Positions 35,605 to 46,268 of a stretch of DNA of 64,000 nt are shown here, piece by piece (within the stretch, counting starts at the first letter, position 1; each line of letters opens with the position of its first letter). The stretch spans positions 32,069,691 through 32,133,690 of the forward strand of contig NC_044916.1 of assembly GCF_003576645.1 (NCBI RefSeq). The letters are read 5' to 3'. This DNA comes from Ipomoea triloba (Eukaryota > Streptophyta > Magnoliopsida > Solanales > Convolvulaceae). Under the pieces are notes generated by a model. The model made no database searches and was not told the DNA's origin. It was given only the letters and a program-made list of their open reading frames with translations. The translations under genes and the position numbers were made by a program.

Positions 35605-36310
35605 ACAAAAAGTGAGAAAAAATGGAACGGAGAATGCGAGAGGGGGAGATAAACAACAAATCTATGGGCGTCTGTCGTCTCGTCTATAAGTTATTATACG
35701 TATAAGATGGAGAGAGGGAGTGCGGCGACGTCGGAGTGTTTGCGAGAAACGGATGAGAGAGGGAATGAAAAAACCGGGAGAACGCCTCGCCCTCGCCAAG
35801 GAACGTAAATCCCAAACAGAATTTGAAACAATTCCGGGTTGGGATCTAGATAACCCCAATTTATTTTATTTATTTTCCTTCTGTATTACGGAGTATCTAT
35901 CTATCTTTACTACTCCGTATTAAAAACGAATTTTTCTATACATATTTTTCTTTCTGAATTACGGAGTATTTATTTACTGTATTACAAAAATGTGTATCAT
36001 TATAAATTATAATTCAATTACAATCTTATTTAACAATATCCACTCAATATGTAGGACTGTTATTCAGTTTAATTTTATATACATTTTAATATTTCATTAC
36101 AACACCACTAAAATATAATTACAATTCAATTACACATTCATTTGACAATATTTACTCACTACGTCTACGTGAGACGCATTATTTATAAAGACAAAATCTG
36201 ACAATATTTACTCACTACGTGAGACGCATTATTTGTAGAGACAAAATCAATTTAACGTAATGATCATTGTTTATTTTCATTAATTAAAAGAAATAACGAT
36301 GATACACTGA
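35605..36310. other. FPA upstream region, AT-rich
   Basis: This is promoter-side DNA of the FPA gene, with a GA-rich stretch, short inverted ATTACGGAGTA/TACTCCGTA words near 35884-35930 (MITE-like) and repeated TTTACTCACTACGTGAGACGC motifs. Near copies are at 50768-51300 and 59371-60060. No coding region was seen. Confidence 0.5.
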
Positions 36311-36810
36311 ATAACGATGATTTCAAAAAACAATTGTTATATATTGCCATAGGCAAGGTCATATTAGAAACGGAGTTTAACATATAAATTTTGCAATAAT
36401 ATAGGCAAGAAACGGAGTTTAACATATAAATTTTGCAATAATATAGGCACCATAAAAACTTTAACATATAAATTTTGCAATAATATAGGCACCATAAAAA
36501 CTGGATAACGATGATTTCAAAAAACAATTGTTATATATTGCCATAGGCAAGGTCATATTAGAAACGGAGTTTAACATATAAATTTTGCAATAATATAGGC
36601 AAGAAACGGAGTTTAACATATAAATTTTGCAATAATATAGGCACCATAAAAACTTTAACATATAAATTTTGCAATAATATAGGCACCATAAAAACTGGAT
36701 AACGATGATTTCAAAAAACAATTGTTATATATTGCCATAGGCAAGGTCATATTAGAAACGGAGTTTAACATATAAATTTTGCAATAATATAGGCACCATA
36801 AAAACTCAAA
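36311..36810. repeat. 194-bp tandem repeat, about 2.6 copies
   Basis: Units begin with ATAACGATGATTTCAAAAAA at 36311, 36505 and 36699, a period of 194 bp. Inside each unit a shorter unit of about 50 bp (TTTAACATATAAATTTTGCA plus AATAATATAGGCA) repeats up to three times. The other mosaic copies (near 43180, 51310 and 60050) have one simple version, so the expansion is specific to this copy. Confidence 0.9.
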
Positions 36811-36845
36811 TTATTAAAGTGTTGTTTTTTGTTTTTTTTTACTGA

Positions 36846-37316
36846 GGCCCATGTGGTGAGCTACATAGTAGAAGGGGACAATACGAGAAGTTCTTTTTAA
36901 GTTATAGAGTTCAGAGAAATAAGGAGTTGGTGTCAAGGTGACAAGGTGGCTTCATCCCAATTAGAAACTAGTATGCACAAATATTATATCAAAGTCTGGG
37001 CACAAAGAAACTTTCATGGCCATACTTACACGACTGGTGGCAGAACGCTGTATCCACAAAGCATCGTAGCAATTAGCAGCAAAAGAATGGCAAGAGATGA
37101 AACAAAAGTTCTTCCATACAGGAAAAACCAGTAATATATCAAAAACCATAGCAGAAAATGAGCGAATGTAATCTTCTCATCTCTCCAAAGCAAAACTTCT
37201 GCAACTGTAGCAATGTAATATACAGTTACTCTCAGGTAAAACAAAGACCGATGCCACAGAACCTTATTCTTTAAGAATTCCTCCAAATTCGTAAACAAGA
37301 ACATGTACAAAGTCAT
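36846..37316 (-). pseudogene. Reticulon-like gene, first exon only
   Basis: The frame from 37316 down to 37030 matches the first exon of the intact reticulon-like gene at 61188-63545 (AEVLLWRDEKITFAHF; splice donor GTAAGT kept). The later exons are missing: sequence jumps at about 36840 from the AT-rich repeat straight into intron 1. A 12-base stretch present in the other copies near 54583 is also missing. It is non-functional as assembled. Confidence 0.8.
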
Positions 37317-37375
37317 GACTTATACAAACACTCAGAAAGCTAAAATTTGTTTGGCAAATCACTCTGTGCTGAGAT

Positions 37376-37578
37376 CTTCCAGGCAAAACTTTCAGTCAAG
37401 TAGTCCGTATTTAAGGGTTTCCCGCACCACAATCAAGCTCCATATAAGTGTGGAAATTCTCTCTATAACGGCTGATATCNCTATCTTTTAGGCGCTTCAT
37501 GGCAAGGTCGTGCAACTTGATTGCCATGTCCTCAGTACACTTAATGTTTTGCAACTCTGTTAAGAAACTGTTCTTCAT
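37376..37578 (-). pseudogene. Coiled-coil gene fragment interrupted by a single N
   Basis: Bases 37376-37479 match the 3' end of the coiled-coil gene at 55035-55741, and 37481-37578 match the start of its first coding exon (ATG at 37578). The middle, about 500 bases in the intact copy, is missing exactly at the N (37480). Substitutions relative to the intact copy include IKCTEDMAIKLHD for IKGTEDLAIKKHD. The deletion is probably an assembly break. Confidence 0.75.
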
Positions 37579-37725
37579 GGCCTGCAATTGTTGACAGGCA
37601 ATACACAAATTTTATGTCATGGGGTATTTTGAACTTCAATCTTTCATAATTTCAATATAAAGAACCAAAAGAAGATCTAACCAAGGCCTAAATGTGTGCA
37701 GTAAATTTAGGGTTTTAGGGTTTTA

Positions 37726-38345
37726 GGCCCTAATGGGGGCAAACTGAAAGATCCAGATGGCTCTGACTTTACATTGATATTACTACAAGGTGGTGAGAAC
37801 ACCGAAGATCTCCCTGATGGAGGCAACAAACCCCCTCCATGGCCTGAAGATTTATCATCCATACACTAAATTCTCCAAACCCAACCCTAAAATTCCAACA
37901 CCTGAGCAAAATAGCTTGACAAACCCTAATGCCCAATAAATATCAAAACACTCAAAGACTAATTCAAACTAAGAACTCCGTTTCTGCTACCCGTAACTTG
38001 AACAGCTTGCTTTCTTGCCCCCAAACTATCAAAAGGGTGGGTATTCAAGAAGCGCCCAAGATATCACTTCATACAAACACACAGATAGAAGTTCCTTCAC
38101 CAAATTCAGCCCTAGAAATGTAGAGAAACACTTGTAAAATCAGTGGAACGGGAAAAAGAACAAAAACTCCAAATATATATCTGAAAAATTTTATCTATTC
38201 AAGAGAACAGTGCAGAAATACTGATCAACTGAGAAGAGAAGGAGACGCGTGAATTCCAGATACGAGAGAGGAACTTATATTTTTAAAAGCAAGAAAGCGA
38301 GTTAAAATGATAAAGAAAGAAGAAAAAGAGCTTACGCCGACTAGC
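37726..38345 (-). pseudogene. Duplicated 5' end of the bZIP gene
   Basis: The segment matches about 23866-24540 of the bZIP locus: the first ~45 codons (ATG at 37862), the 5' UTR and part of the promoter. It has a 3-bp in-frame loss after the start (MDDKSSGHG versus [10 protein letters not shown]) and scattered changes. Homology stops at PPLGP, where it meets a TTTAGGG-rich stretch. The bZIP domain is absent, so it is a gene fragment. Confidence 0.85.
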
Positions 38346-39328
38346 TTATTCTACAATCTCTTTTTTTTTTTTGAAACATATCTCATTTTCATTCATCTTT
38401 CAATTCTTGCTGAGAAATTGAAAACCAGAATCTGCAGAAGACTCATAACCAGAATACACAAAACTAATGCACAATCAGATTCAACCTCTTAGAAAATTAT
38501 CCATAAATCATTAAATTGGTTAATATATTTGACAAATAAGGACAATAATCATATTCACACAATATTCACACACTAGCAGACAGTAGCAATCACAATTAAT
38601 CAAAACAATATTCACAACCAAATCAAAGCGGTAGCGGTAGCAGTCTCGCCTCTCGGAAGTCTCGGTTCTCACGGAGTCAGGAACTCACGCGGAGCTGGTT
38701 GAGGTCGCAGGTCGAAGTAGAGACTCGCTGTAGTAGAGACACGCAGGAACACACTCAAGCGGCTGTGGCTGTAGTAGAGACTCGGTGCTGGTACGTCGAG
38801 GTCGCTGGTCGAAGACTCGATTCTCGCCGTCGCCTACTCGCCTGTTGATGAGACTCACTGGTCGCAGCCTCGCAGGTCGGCGTCGCTGGTCGCAACCTTG
38901 CAGGTTGGCGCCGCTGGTGGAGGTCGCAGACGGGCGTCGCTGGTGGAGGTCGCAGACGAGCGTCGCTTGTGGAGGTTGCAGACTGGCGTCGCTAATGGAG
39001 GACTGGAGATCGCTAGGGAAATAGCCAATTAGGCATTTAGGCGAGGAAGGAGAAGAAACCGCAAGATAGGGATTAGGGATTGTGATTTGTGAAATATAAA
39101 ATACTCCGTAACTGCCTGCGATCTGCCTATGTTTAAAAAAAAAAAAAAAAAATCAAATATGGGCCAGCCCGTGGGTTATACGGGTTCAGCCCGTTTAACC
39201 CGTAAAAATGCGGGTTAATGGGCCGGGTTGAATACGAGACGGGTTGGGATTTCTACTACCCAACCCGTCCAAAATACGGGTTAAACGGGCCCAACCCGAC
39301 GGGTTGGGCCCGTTTTGACAGCTCTTCA
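38346..39328. mobile_element. Probable hAT-like DNA element, one end recognisable
   Basis: This stretch interrupts the copied bZIP promoter relative to 24540-24610 and 56040-56095. Its right end is dense in CCCGTTTAACCCG / GGGTTGGGCCCG words and closes with GCCCGTTTTGACAGCTCTT, like the GGGC-rich, TGACAGCTC ends of plant hAT elements. The left end has no matching inverted terminus, and I found no clear 8-bp target duplication, so it may be truncated or rearranged. Inside is a short GTCGC-rich tandem repeat. No transposase frame is present. Confidence 0.4.
38877..39003. repeat. GTCGCTGGTGGAGG-type tandem repeat, about 27 bp unit
   Basis: Roughly five imperfect copies of GGCGTCGCTGGTGGAGGTCG plus a short tail, inside the putative hAT-like element. 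Confidence 0.7.
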
Positions 39329-39408
39329 TGGGGGAGAGAGAGAGAAATGGAGACAGGGGGTTGTCGACAACTGAAAAAGGGAAAAGGGTATTTTAATTAT
39401 TTTTAATA

Positions 39409-40673
39409 GAGTTAAATCCTTTTTTGGTCCTGGACTTATAGTGCATTGGACAATTTTAGTCCGGATTTATTAATTTGACCACATTTTGCCCTGACTTTGT
39501 TAAAAGTGGACAATTTTAGTCCAACGTTAGTCAACCCGTTTGTCAGCAGTGAAATGGAGGGGTATTTCCGTCCTTTTTCAATCTCCAAACAATAGTTCAT
39601 ATGTAGTCCTTGGGTTAGTGACTATTCCATGTGTTTTCAACGAACCACCATTATTTCTGTTCAAGCCTCATCAGTGCCTTTTCTTAAAAGCTTAATAAAT
39701 TTCTGTTCAAGCCATGAATATATCCACTCAGTTCACTGTTAACAGAAAACTTAAATCCCAGTGAGGACAGATAAAAATAATAAAACTCTTCAAATCCTAT
39801 TCCCAGGGTAAAAGCCACCTATAGAAAACAGACATTTCCAACACCCATACCTCTTGAATCTTGATTTCTTCTAACTTCAGTACATACTGAAACTATCCTC
39901 ATTGATCAATTCCCCACTCTCCTCTGGGTGGGTACATGTGTTTGTCTATAAAGGTGGCAAACCGACGAGATTCCGGCGAGTATGCCAGGTTTCCGGCCAC
40001 GGGCAGCGGCGAAGAATCGGCTTCGGCTTCAGTTTCAACTTCGGCTTCAACTTCAGCTTCGGAAGGCGCGTCCGAGTCGTTCGATGAAATGATTCGACGG
40101 GAGATACAACAGGAGGCGGATTACTTGTTATCGACGGCGACTGCGCCGCCGCCGATGTTCTCCGGGTATGGACAGTCCGGGGAGATAACGGCCGTTGTGA
40201 CGGCGCTGACGCAAGTTATATCCTCCCAGAGGTCAGCCGGAGAACAGTGGAGGTTTGGCGCCGGCGCCGCCGCCGCTGCTCCTTCGTTGGCCGGCGGGCG
40301 GGTATTCCGTCAATTCTCCGTCATCTACTTACTCGTCGACGAGCTCTAGCTCCGGCGCCGGTCAGAAACAGAGACGTGAACAGGAAGAAAGTGTTAGTCA
40401 GATTCCTGAACATGTTTAAAGGGTTTATGGAGGGTTTGGAGAGTTTAGAACTCCGGCGCAAGTGGAAGGAGGAGGAAGACGGCGTGGAAGGAGAGGGAGA
40501 TTGAAAAAAGACGGAAATACCCCTCCATTTCACGGCTCACAAACGGGTTGACTAACGTTGGACTAAAATTGTCCACTTTTAACAAAGTCAGGACAAAATG
40601 TGATCAAACTAATAAATCCGGACTAAAATTGTCCAATGCACTATAAGTCTAGGACCAAAAAAGGATTTAACTC
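39409..40673. mobile_element. Pack-MULE carrying an ERF gene fragment
   Basis: Both ends start GAGTTAAATCCTTTTTTGGT and form near-perfect terminal inverted repeats of about 180 bp (39409 to about 39588; about 40497-40673). The element is flanked by the 9-bp direct repeat TTTTTAATA (39400-39408 and 40674-40682), the target-site size typical of Mutator-like elements. There is no transposase. The 0.9-kb interior carries part of a host-type transcription factor gene with its upstream DNA, which defines a Pack-MULE. A second, truncated copy is at 56903-57792. Confidence 0.85.
39936..40503 (+). pseudogene. Captured AP2/ERF (group X, ABR1-like) N-terminal fragment
   Basis: The frame from 39936 (MCLSIKVANRRDSGEY) contains SFDEMIRREIQQEADYLL and FSGYGQSGEITAVVTALTQV, which resembles the conserved N-terminal motif of group X ERF factors. 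The frame then shifts near 40300. In another frame GQKQRREQEESVSQIPEHV, a stop and RVYGGFGEFR continue the homology up to where the AP2 domain should begin. The AP2 domain is missing; the MULE terminal repeat starts instead. It is a captured, decayed fragment with no DNA-binding domain. Confidence 0.65.
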
Positions 40674-40856
40674 TTTTTAATATTATTACTACGTATTATT
40701 TTGAGGATAATTATAACTCTGTATTAGATAATTAGATAATAATAATAATAATAATCTAAATCCATTTAATTATTTCATTCTTATTTTACATATTTTTATA
40801 GTACAAGAAAATTATATTATGCCATTAAATACTTACTTTTGTTAACTTTTTTTTTT

Positions 40857-41582
40857 NNNNNNNNNNNNNNNNNNNNNNNNNNNNNNNNNNNNNNNNNNNN
40901 NNNNNNNNNNNNNNNNNNNNNNNNNNNNNNNNNNNNNNNNNNNNNNNNNNNNNNNNNNNNNNNNNNNNNNNNNNNNNNNNNNNNNNNNNNNNNNNNNNNN
41001 NNNNNNNNNNNNNNNNNNNNNNNNNNNNNNNNNNNNNNNNNNNNNNNNNNNNNNNNNNNNNNNNNNNNNNNNNNNNNNNNNNNNNNNNNNNNNNNNNNNN
41101 NNNNNNNNNNNNNNNNNNNNNNNNNNNNNNNNNNNNNNNNNNNNNNNNNNNNNNNNNNNNNNNNNNNNNNNNNNNNNNNNNNNNNNNNNNNNNNNNNNNN
41201 NNNNNNNNNNNNNNNNNNNNNNNNNNNNNNNNNNNNNNNNNNNNNNNNNNNNNNNNNNNNNNNNNNNNNNNNNNNNNNNNNNNNNNNNNNNNNNNNNNNN
41301 NNNNNNNNNNNNNNNNNNNNNNNNNNNNNNNNNNNNNNNNNNNNNNNNNNNNNNNNNNNNNNNNNNNNNNNNNNNNNNNNNNNNNNNNNNNNNNNNNNNN
41401 NNNNNNNNNNNNNNNNNNNNNNNNNNNNNNNNNNNNNNNNNNNNNNNNNNNNNNNNNNNNNNNNNNNNNNNNNNNNNNNNNNNNNNNNNNNNNNNNNNNN
41501 NNNNNNNNNNNNNNNNNNNNNNNNNNNNNNNNNNNNNNNNNNNNNNNNNNNNNNNNNNNNNNNNNNNNNNNNNNNNNNNNNN
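40857..41582. other. Assembly gap, 726 N
   Basis: A run of N between the Pack-MULE flank and the second FPA fragment. It is bounded by T and A homopolymers, suggesting a read break at low-complexity sequence. Confidence 1.
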
Positions 41583-41593
41583 AAAAAAAAAAA

Positions 41594-42996
41594 ATAATGA
41601 ACAGATTGAACGTAGAAATTCACTTCATATTCAATCCACAAGCACAATATAAAATAGTCAACCACAACTTTCTGTTAGATCATTAATCATTTTTTACAGT
41701 ATTCCTAAATTGAGTTTAGAAAGGTGCCCTAACTCAAGGGTCACTTTTTATGTGCCATAAATTGATTAACTTTACTACCATAATATTCAATACATTCACT
41801 GAATGCAAAATGAGGAAAAGAAACAAGCAATGCAACAGTGCTGGAAACACAAAGGTAATCTAAACACAGAAATGAAAGCCCAAAACCAGTTGGAATAGGA
41901 AGGAGGAAGTATTACGTGTGGCCTTTTGGACCCTGCATGTGTAGGCTCAGAGTAAGCTGTCACATAATCTTGTGTATGCAAAGTATTCCTATAAGGAAAT
42001 TGTCCCTCCCTTGCAAAGTCAAGACCTTGCTCCTGCAAAGTTGAGAAGATACTTTAAGTTCATATCAAATGTAAAAACATGGAGAACTATAGTTTCAACC
42101 ATAATAATAGTAAGCTAAAGGTGAGCCATAACCCAAACAATCAATTTAAAGCTCAACTTCAGTTACTACACCTAGAAAAGATTAATATTAATAAGATATT
42201 CTTTTTCCACAGGATCTAAATAACTTAATAACTCATACAAAATGCTTTAAAGATCTAACATTCTATTGGGGAAGAACAACAATTAGCCAGCACCAGATCA
42301 ATGGATTACACCAACACTTAAAACACATAATCCACAAAGTACTAAAGTAGACCCAGGAAGAATATTTTAAGACCATAATTGAGCCTTTTTTTCATAAAGT
42401 ATAACTAACCCTTCTTGCAGGATGTGACCTGAGATAATCCACACGAATCTGTTCTCCACTGATCTGCTTCCCATTCATAGTTTTAAGTGCTTCTGTAGCA
42501 TCTTCCAAACGAGCATAGTCAATATAAGCTGTGTTCCGATCCTTTATGAATTTGAATTCTAGGATTTTGCCAAATTTCTTAAAATGTTCCTCTAATTCTT
42601 CTTTAGAAACAGACTGGCCTATCCCGGCCACCCACAGACTTTTGCACGGCTTAGCCTACCAAAGAGAATAAAAATTTAAAATAGATTATATAGCTGAGGT
42701 ATAGCAAGTTACAACCAATGTATAAAAATCAAGTGATGGATGTCATCCACCACACCAATGAATATATAACACTTGCAGAATGAATGAATACTTTAATAAA
42801 GAAAAGAAACACATATGAGAGGCACTACAAACTTGATCGTCCAATCAGATCATTTATAATGAGCAAATTTGTTCCAGATTTTCATTATAACAAATTTTCA
42901 AGAGCTACGGAAGATAATGGTATTGACCACACGAATAATGCAGCATCAATCACATTTTCTTTTAGTTACATCAGCATATTCTTATTAGCAAGGCAC
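41594..42996 (-). pseudogene. FPA gene fragment: exons 2 and 3 with flanking introns
   Basis: It matches about 32392-33770 of the complete FPA gene. Exon 2 (42655-42410) and exon 3 (42032-41916) keep their splice sites and frame. Changes are few (EQGLDF for EQGPDF; a short insertion near 42110). Exons 1, 4 and 5 are absent: the left side ends at the N gap and the right side switches at 42996, without an N, into the reticulon 3' flank. Confidence 0.85.
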
Positions 42997-43645
42997 TAAA
43001 GTATAATTACAATTCAGTTATACATTCATTTGACAATATTTACTCCCGCATTATTTATAAAGACAAAATATGACAATATTTACTCACTACGTGAGACGCA
43101 TTATTTGTAGAGACAAAATCAATTTAACGTAACGATCATTGTTTATTTTCATTAATTAAAAGAAATAACGATGATCCACTGAATAATAATTGTTATATAT
43201 AGCCATAGGCAAGGTCAAATTAGAAACGAGGTTCAACATATAAATTTTGCAATAATATAGGCACCATAAAACTCAAATTATTAACGTGTTGTTTATTCAT
43301 TTAACTAAATTTATATTATTATATACTGGCATAGTCACATGCACATATTAAAGTTGATTATGGAATGATGAATTGTAATTATGTATTACGAATCGGAAAA
43401 ACCAAAATATATCTGCTACGCAAATACAGTACACTAGTAGGAAAGGGACAAGTAACCACTCCATCTCTTTCTCTCCAATCTCTCTAGTTTGTCGACGCTT
43501 AGTTGGTGGTTGCCTTGTACTAGTACTAACCAAATCTAGAAAATAAGTTATATACAGTCAGGAAACAAACCCACTTTAACTTGTGGCTCAGTGGTCGTAG
43601 AATAGTTTGAGAGGGAGGACTAATGCTACTTCTCTTGCTGATTAT

Positions 43646-44976
43646 TTAGTCTAAATCCTTTCTCTTGAGAGACATTTCAAAGTTGGAGAGGATCGAGGCC
43701 AAGGGCATGGGCGAGTTCCTTGACAAAAATGAAAGGGCACTCATTCCACAGCTGAATAAAACCTTGGCCACCCCATCAACTTCCTCCTCGTATTGCTCAT
43801 AAATGAAGAAAACTGAGAACACCAGGACTAGGGCTGCATTTATACATGGGTTCAGTAATTCAGGAATAGAATAGAATAGAATGTCTTCATAACAACAACC
43901 ATTAAACAAGGCAGTATTTAAACAGCTCATACCTACGCCAAAGGATAGCAGTCAATGAAAGTGAAACAATCAGCTTCAAACAGTACAGAAGCCCTGCCAC
44001 CTTCAGAAATAAATGATGTTACTAGAGTACAACCAACTAAATTGCACAAACATTTTGTTTCAATTTTATTACCATCTATATTTTTTTCTCTCAGCTTCCC
44101 ATATCATTCTTATTATATCAGAAATAAGACAAAAGAAGATATTTTATTATACCACATCTCCACTACAACTTCAAACTACAATATCCAAGGACTAGGATCA
44201 AAACTCAAAAGCACTTTTTGGTTTTCTCTTTTTCTTCATATGAGACCATGACTACATTATAACAAACATTTCTAACCCAAGGCATTCAGAAACCCCGAAA
44301 GGTGTCTTAACAAGTTCGTTCTGAGTTTTCATTAATTAATTAAATATATATTAGAATGGAATCCAACAAAAATAAAACCAGGTACCATAGGACCTAAAAA
44401 TTGAATCACCTAAGTCGCCCAAGCAATACCTTTGTCCCACTTTATTTACTCCTCATTCACATTCCATACAATTATCCCCATCCAAAAGTAAAGTGAGTCC
44501 ATAATCCCTTTCGTAGACACACACAGTAATAGGTTTCTCTGAGATACTGCTACTAGGGTAACTTTCTATGTCACACAAATGCAATTAACAGTAGATGCCA
44601 TCTAAAACACTTTAGTAGAACTATAAGATTAGTTAAAGGGTGATATGAATGGGACATTGGGACTAAGGTGTGACTATGAGAACTTTCCATTCTCTCAACA
44701 ACAAATAAAAACAAGCGGAAAGAAAGATGAAACACTTCAAGAATATTTAACCTGAATTACTTGGTCAGTATTACTTGAATCAGATAACTATGTATAACAA
44801 GTTTCATTTGGAAGCATACCTTCAGAAACGTACACCAGTCTTCTCCTTGGGCCAGCAACCTTCTTCCGTGATTCATTCTATTCCACATATTGCCTATTGT
44901 TGTGACACATATTCTCATATCCACTTCTGAAATCTCAAAACAAGACCACGATATTCTTGGAACAGTGATCCCATAT
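43646..44976 (-). pseudogene. Reticulon-like gene, exons 2-4, frameshifted
   Basis: It matches exons 2-4 of the intact gene at 61188-63545. In exon 3 this copy has one extra T (CCTTTGGCG for CCTTGGCG), which puts ILGVALV out of frame at the exon 3/4 joint. Exon 1 is missing because a gypsy LTR element begins at 45309 in intron 1 and the assembly then leaves the locus. Over 2.3 kb it differs from the copy at 51126-53433 by only a couple of bases. Confidence 0.8.
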
Positions 44977-45308
44977 CTGCAAAGATGTCACTATTTCATG
45001 AATAAAGAAGTGCTACACAGATCTGCCTCAACAAGTAAACGGATAAGATGAAAGCATCAAGTGCCAGTTCCCTACAAAAATACTACTTCAGTATTGTCAA
45101 GGATTGATAGTCAAATGACTAACTTTAGATCTCAATGTGTTGACACAATTCTGCATGGTTGCTTGTGGGAGAGACAGAAATATAGACCTATCTACACCAT
45201 TCAAAAGATAATAATTGTGCTACAACACATGGATGACCATACAACATGAGTACTATAAACACATTAGTCTTACATAGAGAAGATAGATGACTAACTCCTG
45301 ATGTGGGT

Positions 45309-46268
45309 TGATGCGTACACGGATTGCTTCCCGCAATAAGTGCACACTCAAGGAATCACTCAAGAACCTTTCGTGTCCAAAAGAGGATCTTACCTTGTAG
45401 ACTCTTGGATTTTGAGATCCCAACTCTACAAATGCCTCACCAAACTAACAAATAATACTCTCAACCCTTAGATTATTAAGCAAGGCTAAGAATTAGAGTA
45501 TTAGGAATCTAGCACTAGAATTAAGATACAAAAATAAAATTAGCTATATAATATGAGTAATAGTATTCTTTTTGGGTTTTTGGATATGTGTGTGAATATA
45601 AAGAACAAGATAAAGGGATAAACTAGCTTCTCACTAGCCTACCAAGATTGAATGCTTCTCACAAACAACCTAAACTTCAATGCACTTCTCATGCAAAGAA
45701 AAGAGAGAAATTTCACTCAAATTGAATTCTTACAAGGTGTGTCTCAAACCATTGGGTTTATGGGGTATTTATAGGGGAAAATAAGGTATTAAATATTCTA
45801 GGTCACTAATCCCATCCAAAATAAAAAATTACAACTTTGTAAAAGTAATTCCCACCCAAAATTAAAAATACAAAATAATTCCCCACCCAAAATTAAAATA
45901 CAAAATAATTTCCCACCCAAAATTAAAAATACAACATTTTGCAAAAGTAATTTCCACCCAAAAATAAAAAATACAATTCTTGCAAAGTAGTTTCCCACCT
46001 AAAAAAAAATACACCTTGCAAATAATTTCACACCGGGAAATTTGATCTGATACTGAAGTCTGAATTGTCTTCAAAAGTTTTTATGTGAAGACAATTGAAT
46101 AGAATTATTTTTCCAGATTGATCTTCTTCTTCACAAAAAGATGTTGGACTCCAATCTGTTTGCACAAAAGTGTTAAAAGCCTCTTGAATCTTCCTTGACT
46201 TAGATCTTGTTACCGGGCCACTCGAGACTTTTAATGGATCATTTATTTGTTGCATTCCGGTCTCATCA
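45309..46268 (-). repeat. LTR of the gypsy element (3' LTR), 960 bp
   Basis: It starts TGATGCG and ends CTCATCA in plus orientation (TG...CA ends) and is preceded by TGGGT at 45304-45308. Immediately to the right is TCCTCCCCTTCTTG, the complement of a polypurine tract, so on the minus strand this is the 3' LTR. The same LTR stands alone at 53439-54292 between two TGGGT copies, which confirms its borders. Confidence 0.9.

Noticed and set aside
40817..41665. Open frames across the N gap (also 53318-54098)
   Set aside because: They consist of unknown residues; the gaps merely contain no stop codons.
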